Source of the DNA: Microbacterium sp. 11MF
GTDB lineage: Bacteria; Actinomycetota; Actinomycetes; Actinomycetales; Microbacteriaceae
Assembly: GCF_000383475.1 (NCBI RefSeq)
Contig: NZ_KB911459.1
Span: forward strand, 200,467-264,466
Reading direction: 5' to 3'
Length of the DNA stretch: 64,000 nucleotides
How positions within the stretch are numbered: position 1 is the first letter of the stretch; each line of letters opens with the position of its first letter. Below the pieces are notes generated by a model that saw only the letters and a list, made by a program, of their open reading frames with translations, was not told the origin of the DNA and ran no database searches. Shown here in pieces: positions 59,007-64,000 of this stretch. The position numbers were made by a program, and so were the translations under genes.

Positions 59007-60334
59007 TGGACTACGTCATGTTGGGCGTGGGGCTGCTCCTGACCGTGGGAACCGGCCTGTTCGTGGCCAGTGAGTTCGCACTCGTCAACCTCGATCGCGC
59101 CGACCTCGAAGCGCGCCGCGCCGCCGGTGAGAGCCGACTCTCTCTCACGATCAACGCGCTCCGGATCACGTCGACGCACCTCTCGAGCGCGCAGCTCGGC
59201 ATCACGCTGACCACGCTCCTCACCGGTTACACGATGGAACCGGCGCTGTCGAACCTGCTGGATCCGGTGTTCCGCGTCTGGGGTCTTCCCGAAGCGGCAT
59301 CCCGCCCCATCTCGACCGTGATCGCCATGGCGACCGCCACGATCTTCTCGATGATCATCGGCGAGCTCGTGCCCAAGAACTTCGCGCTCGCGGTTCCCCG
59401 CCAGACGGCGAAGCTCGTCATGGGGTTCCAGACCGTCTTCACGACCGTCTTCAAGCCCGCGATCCAGCTGCTCAACGGCAGCGCGAACGCGGTGCTGCGG
59501 GCCATGGGCGTCGAGCCCAAGGAGGAGCTCTCCGGCGCGCGCACGGCAGAGGAGCTCTCGAGTCTCGTCCGGCGCTCGGCGAGCGCGGGCGTCCTCGAGA
59601 AGGACACCGCGTCGCTGCTCGATCGCACGCTGACCTTCTCGCGCCTGACGACGGCCGACGTCATGACCCCGCGGCCGAGCGTCCACGCCGTCGCCGCGGA
59701 CGACAGCGTCGAAGAGGTCGTCCAGCTCGCCCGGCGCACCGGCCACAGCCGGTTCCCCGTCTACGGCGAGTCGATGGACGACATCACGGGCATCGTCCAT
59801 CTGAAGCAGGCCGTCTCGGTGCCGCGCGAGCGACGCGCCGACGTGCCGGCCGCCGCGATCGCGGAGGAGCCGCTGCGCGTCCCCGAAGCGGTGCACCTCG
59901 ACGGGCTGATGTCGGAGCTGCGCTCCCGCGGTTACCAGATGGCGATCGTCGTCGACGAGTACGGCGGCACCGCCGGCGTCGTCACCCTCGAGGACCTCGT
60001 CGAGGAGATCGTCGGCGAGGTGCTCGACGAGCACGACCGCAACCGCGCGGGCGTCGTCCGCGGCAAGGGGTCCATCGTCTTCCCCGGTGACCTCCGACCC
60101 GACGAGGTGCTCGACCGCACCGGCATCCGCGTCCCCGAGGGGGACGTCTACGACACGGTCGGCGGCTTCATCATGGCCACACTGGAACGCATCCCCTCCG
60201 TGGGCGACCAGATCACCCTCGACGACGGGACCATCACCGTGCAGCGGATGGACGGTCGCCGTGTCGACCGCGTGAAGTTCGTGCCCGCTCCCGTGCCGGT
60301 CGGCGCTGAGACGGAGAGGGGTGAGCGGCGATGA
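59006..60334 (+). CDS. CNNM/CorC-HlyC-type membrane protein with DUF21 and CBS domains (first of pair)
   Basis: This 442-residue protein has a DUF21/CNNM membrane domain (about 1-190; [28 protein letters not shown]), a CBS pair ([43 protein letters not shown]) and a C-terminal CorC_HlyC domain. These proteins are often annotated as haemolysin-family proteins but act in magnesium (or cobalt) homeostasis. The start ATG 59006 follows a mini-ORF and hairpin. Its stop overlaps the start of a second paralogue (ATGA). Confidence 0.92.
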   Translation: MDYVMLGVGLLLTVGTGLFVASEFALVNLDRADLEARRAAGESRLSLTINALRITSTHLSSAQLGITLTTLLTGYTMEPALSNLLDPVFRVWGLPEAASRPISTVIAMATATIFSMIIGELVPKNFALAVPRQTAKLVMGFQTVFTTVFKPAIQLLNGSANAVLRAMGVEPKEELSGARTAEELSSLVRRSASAGVLEKDTASLLDRTLTFSRLTTADVMTPRPSVHAVAADDSVEEVVQLARRTGHSRFPVYGESMDDITGIVHLKQAVSVPRERRADVPAAAIAEEPLRVPEAVHLDGLMSELRSRGYQMAIVVDEYGGTAGVVTLEDLVEEIVGEVLDEHDRNRAGVVRGKGSIVFPGDLRPDEVLDRTGIRVPEGDVYDTVGGFIMATLERIPSVGDQITLDDGTITVQRMDGRRVDRVKFVPAPVPVGAETERGERR

Positions 60335-61383
60335 ACGACTGGGCCGGAATCGCGTGGCTCGTCGTCCTCCTCGTGGCGAACGCCTTCTTCGTCGGCGCGG
60401 AGTTCGCCGTCATCTCGGCGCGACGATCGCAGATCGAACCGCTGGCCGAGAAGGGGTCGCGGTCGGCCAAGACCGCGCTCTGGGCGATGGAGCACGCCAC
60501 GCTCATGCTGGCGACGTGTCAGCTCGGCATCACCATCTGCTCGCTGCTCATCCTGAACGTCTCGGAGCCGGCGATCCACCACCTGCTGGCGGTGCCGTTG
60601 GAAGCCATCGGCCTGCCGTACGCGGTCGTCGACGTCACGGGCTTCGTCATCGCGCTGCTGCTGGTGTCGTACCTGCACGTCGTGTTCGGCGAGATGGTCC
60701 CCAAGAACCTCGCGTTCTCGCTGCCGGATCGCGCCGTGCTCCTGCTCGCGCCCCCGCTCGTGTTCGTCTCGCGGGTGTTCCACCCGATCATCGTGGCGCT
60801 CAACTGGATCGCGAACCATATCGTGCGGCTGTTCCGCGTCGAGCCGAAGGACGAGGCCGCCTCGACCTTCACGCTCGACGAGGTCGCGACGATCGTCAAC
60901 CAGTCCCGCATCGAGGGCGTGCTCGACGATGCGTCAGGCGCGGTTGCGATGGCGGTCGAGTTCACCGACAAGAAGGCGAAGGATGTCGCGGTTCCGCTCT
61001 CGGAGCTCGTCACCCTGCCCGAGAACACCACGCCCGACGAGATCGAGCGGGCCGTCGCCCGGCACGGGTTCTCGCGGTACGTGATCGTCGACGACGAGGG
61101 GATGCCGCTCGGTTACGTCCACCTGAAGGACGTGCTGCGCGCGGCCGAGGGGGACGACTCCGAGAACACCGTCGCGCAGCCGATCAAACCCAAGCGGATC
61201 CACCACATGATCCCGATCGGCGAGACCACCGACCTCGAGGACGCGCTCGCGCTCATGCGTCGCTCGAGTCGGCACCTCGCTCAGGTCCGCGACACGGCGG
61301 GGGAGACGACCGCGGTGCTGTTCCTCGAGGACATCATCGAGGAGCTCGTCGGCGAAGTGCACGACGCGACGCGCCGCCTCTGA
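60331..61383 (+). CDS. CNNM/CorC-HlyC-type membrane protein with DUF21 and CBS domains (second of pair)
   Basis: This 350-residue paralogue has the DUF21 membrane domain (GAEFAVISARRSQIEPL, GEMVPKNLAFSLPD) and a CBS pair (VAVPLSELVTLPENTT, VDDEGMPLGYVHLKDVLR, FLEDIIEELVGEV), but lacks the CorC_HlyC C-terminal domain. The paired arrangement of a long and a short CNNM gene is common in actinobacteria and suggests a heteromer. Translational coupling by ATGA overlap supports that. Confidence 0.9.
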   Translation: MNDWAGIAWLVVLLVANAFFVGAEFAVISARRSQIEPLAEKGSRSAKTALWAMEHATLMLATCQLGITICSLLILNVSEPAIHHLLAVPLEAIGLPYAVVDVTGFVIALLLVSYLHVVFGEMVPKNLAFSLPDRAVLLLAPPLVFVSRVFHPIIVALNWIANHIVRLFRVEPKDEAASTFTLDEVATIVNQSRIEGVLDDASGAVAMAVEFTDKKAKDVAVPLSELVTLPENTTPDEIERAVARHGFSRYVIVDDEGMPLGYVHLKDVLRAAEGDDSENTVAQPIKPKRIHHMIPIGETTDLEDALALMRRSSRHLAQVRDTAGETTAVLFLEDIIEELVGEVHDATRRL

Positions 61384-61389
61384 CCAGGC

Positions 61390-62463
61390 TCAGCGCCGGC
61401 GGGCGCGGAGGTACTGCGGCGGCCACAGCGTCGCAGCCTCCGCGTCGCCGAGGTCGTCCGCGGCCTGCAGGGCGAAGTTCGGGTTCCGCAGCCAGCCGCG
61501 GCCGATCATGACCGCATCGGCGAGGCCGTCCTGGAGGACGGCCTCGGCCTGCGGGCCATCGAGGATCTCGCCGACCGCCGTCACGAGGAGCCCGGTCCGT
61601 TCGCGGACGGTCGCCGCGAACGGGACCTGGTACCCCGGTCCCGTCGTGATCTTCTGGTGCGCGACCAGTCCGCCCGTCGAGATGTCGATGACGCTCGCGC
61701 CGCGCTCGCCGACCCAGCCGGCGACCGTCGCGGTCTCGTCGACGCCCCAGCCGCCGTCGGCCCAATCGGTCGCCGAGAAGCGCACCGCGAGGGTGCGGCG
61801 GGGCGCGGCATCCCGGACCGCGTCGACGACGCGGAGGAGGAGGCGGGCGCGGTTCTCCAGCGACCCGCCGTACTCGTCGGTGCGCTCGTTCGACAGCGGC
61901 GAGAGGAACTGGTGCAGCAGGTAGCCGTGCGCCGCGTGCACCTCGAGCAGGTCGAAACCGGCCTCGTCCGCGCGGCGGGCGGCGTCGCCGAACGCGACCA
62001 CGAGGGCGTCGATGCCGCTCGCGTCGAGGGCGACCGGCTCGGCGTAGCCGTCGAACGCGACGGCGGAGGGGGCGACGGTCGTCCAGCCGCCGTCGGCGGG
62101 GGCGACGCTGCCGCGAGCGTCGTCGAACGGACGGTGCGTCGAGGCCTTCCGCCCCGCGTGCGCGAGCTGCACGCCCGCGAGGGCACCGCGGGAGTGGATC
62201 GCCGCGACGATGGGGGCCCAGGCATCTCGCTGCGCGTCGTTCCACAGCCCGGTGTCGGACGGGGTGATCCGTCCCTCGGGCACGACGGCCGTCGCCTCGG
62301 CGATGACCACCCCGGCACCGCCATTCGCGAACTGCGCGAGGTGCACGTGGTGCCAGTCGTTCGGCACACCGTCGACGGCGGAGTACTGGCACATGGGCGA
62401 GACCCAGAGGCGGTTGCGGGCGGTCGTACCGGACAGCTCGAGCGGGCGGAAGAGGAGGGTCAT
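61390..62463 (-). CDS. Old yellow enzyme-family NADH:flavin oxidoreductase, YqjM-like
   Basis: This 357-residue FMN TIM-barrel enzyme has the YqjM-type redox cysteine in SPMCQYSA, the HxxH-type substrate residues in QLAHAGRKAS, HAAHGYLLHQFLSPLSN and GRGWLRNPNFAL. YqjM-type enzymes reduce activated C=C bonds in alpha,beta-unsaturated carbonyls and respond to oxidative stress. ATG 62463 is preceded by GGAG 7 nt upstream. It is divergent from nnrD and converges with the CNNM pair. Confidence 0.93.
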   Translation of the reverse strand: MTLLFRPLELSGTTARNRLWVSPMCQYSAVDGVPNDWHHVHLAQFANGGAGVVIAEATAVVPEGRITPSDTGLWNDAQRDAWAPIVAAIHSRGALAGVQLAHAGRKASTHRPFDDARGSVAPADGGWTTVAPSAVAFDGYAEPVALDASGIDALVVAFGDAARRADEAGFDLLEVHAAHGYLLHQFLSPLSNERTDEYGGSLENRARLLLRVVDAVRDAAPRRTLAVRFSATDWADGGWGVDETATVAGWVGERGASVIDISTGGLVAHQKITTGPGYQVPFAATVRERTGLLVTAVGEILDGPQAEAVLQDGLADAVMIGRGWLRNPNFALQAADDLGDAEAATLWPPQYLRARRR

Positions 62464-62480
62464 GAGCGGACTCCGTCGCA

Positions 62481-62486
62481 TAGGGT
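62481..62486 (+). promoter_or_regulatory. -10 element TAGGGT of the leaderless nnrD promoter
   Basis: TAGGGT lies 7 nt before ATG 62494 in the 30-bp divergent gap. Confidence 0.55.
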
Positions 62487-62493
62487 GGGCGCC

Positions 62494-63318
62494 ATGACGG
62501 CGCAGGGGTGGAACGGTGCGGACACGGCAGCGGTCCTCACCGAGCCAACGGCCGACGACGACAAGTATTCCCGCGGTGTGGTCGGGATGCGGACCGGATC
62601 TGCCGCGTTCCCGGGAGCTGCGGTGCTCGGCGTCGAGGCCGCCTGGCGCACCGGCGTCGGCATGGTGCGCTACCTCGGACCCGAGCGAGCAGCCGATCAC
62701 GTCCTCGGCCGTCGGCCCGAGACCGTGACGGCGGACGGCCGCGTGCAGGCGTGGGTCATCGGGTCCGGGACGGATGCCGCCCACCGCTCCGCGCGCGAAC
62801 GTGCGGCGCTCCGGGGCATCCTCTCCGGCGAGGCACCGGTCGTCGTGGATGCGGGAGCCCTGGACCTGGCCGCCGGAGCACCGGCGCCCGTCGTGGCGAC
62901 GCCGCACGGACGCGAGCACGCCCGGCTGCGGCAGATGCTGGGACTCGACCCGGAGATCGACGACCCTGCGGAGACGTCGGCCGCGCTCGGCGGTGTCGTC
63001 GTCCGGAAGGGGGCGACCACCGTCGTCGCCGCACCCGGAATCGAGCCGATCGAGATCACCGCGCCGACCTCGTGGCTGGCGACCGCCGGGACGGGCGACG
63101 TCCTCGCGGGAACCGTCGGCGCCGTGCTCGCGGGTGTCATCGGGCACGGGACGTCGCCGGCCGACCTCGGCGCACTGCAGCGCGCCGCGGCATCCGCCGT
63201 CTGGTTGCACGGGCACGCGGCCGCGCTCGCCGTCGCAGCGAACGGCGGCGGACCGATCGTCGCGCTCGACGTCGCCGAGCACCTGCCGCACGCCGTCGCG
63301 GCGGCTCTCGCGGGGTGA
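62494..63318 (+). CDS. nnrD: ADP-dependent NAD(P)H-hydrate dehydratase
   Basis: This 274-residue protein has the ribokinase-like fold of the YjeF C-terminal domain. DDKYSRGVVGMRTGSAAFPGAAVLG, WVIGSGT, VVVDAGALDL, VVRKGATTVV and the nucleotide motif TAGTGDVLAGTVGAVLA match the family. The enzyme repairs hydrated NAD(P)H. The usual N-terminal epimerase domain (NnrE) is absent here. The mRNA is probably leaderless. Confidence 0.93.
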   Translation: MTAQGWNGADTAAVLTEPTADDDKYSRGVVGMRTGSAAFPGAAVLGVEAAWRTGVGMVRYLGPERAADHVLGRRPETVTADGRVQAWVIGSGTDAAHRSARERAALRGILSGEAPVVVDAGALDLAAGAPAPVVATPHGREHARLRQMLGLDPEIDDPAETSAALGGVVVRKGATTVVAAPGIEPIEITAPTSWLATAGTGDVLAGTVGAVLAGVIGHGTSPADLGALQRAAASAVWLHGHAAALAVAANGGGPIVALDVAEHLPHAVAAALAG

Positions 63319-63334
63319 CGCCGGCGCGTCGCCC

Positions 63335-63340
63335 TAGGCT
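63335..63340 (+). promoter_or_regulatory. -10 element TAGGCT of a leaderless promoter
   Basis: TAGGCT lies 7 nt before GTG 63348. Confidence 0.55.
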
Positions 63341-63347
63341 GGAGGGC

Positions 63348-64000
63348 GTGACGAACCGCGTGCTGCTCTGGGCCGCGTTCGCCCTCGTCCACCTCTTCGT
63401 CGGCGCTCTCGGCTTCCTGCTGCCGAACGAGCCCATGGGCGATGTCTACCGGGTCTACGAACCCTGGTCGCGCGCCGTCTTCTCGGGCGGCGGGATCGTC
63501 GGTGTCACGCAGGACTGGGTCTATCCGCACCTCGCGCTCCTGCCCATGCTCCTCGCACACCTGCCCGGAGCGCTCGTCGGGAGCTACACCGTCGGGTGGG
63601 CGATCCTCGTGACAGCCGTCGACGGGGTCGCCTTCGCCGTGCTGATCGGCGCCGGACGCTCGCGCGGTCGTCTCACGGCCGCGGTCTTCTGGCTCGCCGC
63701 GATCGTCGCCCTCGGGCCCGTCGGGATGTACCGGATCGACGGCGTGTCGGTTCCGCTCGCGATCCTCGGATGCCTGTGGCTGCTGCGCCGGCCGGGTATC
63801 GCCGGAGCGCTGCTCGCCGCAGCGACCTGGATCAAGATCTGGCCGGCGGCACTCATCGGGGCGGCCGTCGTCGCCGTGCGTCGACGGAGCGTCATCATCG
63901 GGGCCGGCGCCCTCGTCAGTGCGCTCATCCTGGGGATCGTCGTCGCCGCGGGCGGTGCCGACCACGCGCTCGGCTTCGTCAGCGGGCAGACCGGGCGAGG
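63348..64000 (+). CDS. GT87/DUF2029-type membrane glycosyltransferase, N-terminal part
   Basis: The open frame starts with GTG 63348 and runs off the window after 217 residues. A hydrophobic first segment (VLLWAAFALVHLFVGALGFLL) is followed by an outside loop holding VYRVYEPWSRAV and TQDWVYPHLALLPM, the Asp-containing first-loop pattern of GT-C fold mannosyltransferases that use polyprenyl-phosphate sugars (family GT87). At least five further hydrophobic segments are visible. The C-terminal part is missing, so the family call is tentative. A TAGGCT hexamer 7 nt upstream supports the start. Confidence 0.7.
   Translation, partial: MTNRVLLWAAFALVHLFVGALGFLLPNEPMGDVYRVYEPWSRAVFSGGGIVGVTQDWVYPHLALLPMLLAHLPGALVGSYTVGWAILVTAVDGVAFAVLIGAGRSRGRLTAAVFWLAAIVALGPVGMYRIDGVSVPLAILGCLWLLRRPGIAGALLAAATWIKIWPAALIGAAVVAVRRRSVIIGAGALVSALILGIVVAAGGADHALGFVSGQTGR

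Overview
The window is high-G+C actinobacterial chromosome (roughly 70% G+C by eye; GTG starts are common and many genes are joined by GTGA or ATGA overlaps). The gene complement (WhiB1 and WhiB2, MtrAB-LpqB, SigH-RsrA, the E1/E2-fused 2-oxoglutarate dehydrogenase Kgd, FurA-KatG, GuaB1, Rv3235-like and DUF3499 proteins, an RmlC-RmlD fusion) points to the family Microbacteriaceae, most likely Microbacterium or a close relative. Gene order broadly follows the Mycobacterium tuberculosis Rv3219-Rv3260 neighbourhood. No tRNA, rRNA, IS element, prophage or CRISPR array was seen, and no stretch above 300 bp lacks a gene.

Region 1 (1-17.8 kb) is a cell-wall glycopolymer locus: the tail of an SH3-repeat protein, a TagGH-type ABC exporter, dTDP-rhamnose genes (rmlA, rmlB, rmlC-D fusion), a TarS-like glycosyltransferase, an operon of SDR enzyme + TagF/TarL-like polymerase + TarI-like cytidylyltransferase, a second cytidylyltransferase fused to a reductase (Bcs1-like, CDP-ribitol), a tandemly duplicated CDP-alditol phosphotransferase, and two overlapping Wzy/WaaL-like membrane polymerases or ligases. 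Together they suggest a rhamnose-containing, poly(alditol phosphate) wall polymer made from one or two CDP-alditols.

Region 2 (17.8-31.4 kb) holds manA, whiB2, a large membrane glycosyltransferase with a DUF5719 partner, a degenerate zincin-family protein, a biotin uptake module (TetR BioQ-like regulator divergent from bioYMN across a double operator), a DUF3499 protein, ahcY, and furA-katG under a candidate Fur operator.

Region 3 (31.4-48.6 kb) holds mtrA-mtrB-lpqB, comF, hpf, a serine hydrolase with a TPM-less coiled-coil protein, secA, an aminotransferase, an Rv3235-like protein, a short run of poorly known genes (197-aa protein, HTH protein, SAF protein plus MinD/CpaE-like ATPase) whose promoters carry DnaA-box sequences, and pdtaS.

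Region 4 (48.6-64 kb) holds whiB1, a small membrane protein, bcp, rsgA, aroA, sigH-rsrA with an autoregulatory SigH-type promoter, kgd, guaB1, two CNNM/HlyC-type transporters preceded by a mini-ORF and hairpin, an old-yellow-enzyme oxidoreductase, nnrD, and the start of a GT87-type glycosyltransferase cut by the window end.

Two window-wide signals stand out. First, a large share of genes (about twenty) have a -10-like TAnnnT hexamer 6-7 nt before the start codon, which places the predicted transcription start on the start codon: these genes look leaderless. Second, the octamer GGATGCCG and its complement CGGCATCC recur far above expectation on both strands, often at the cost of using otherwise rare codons.
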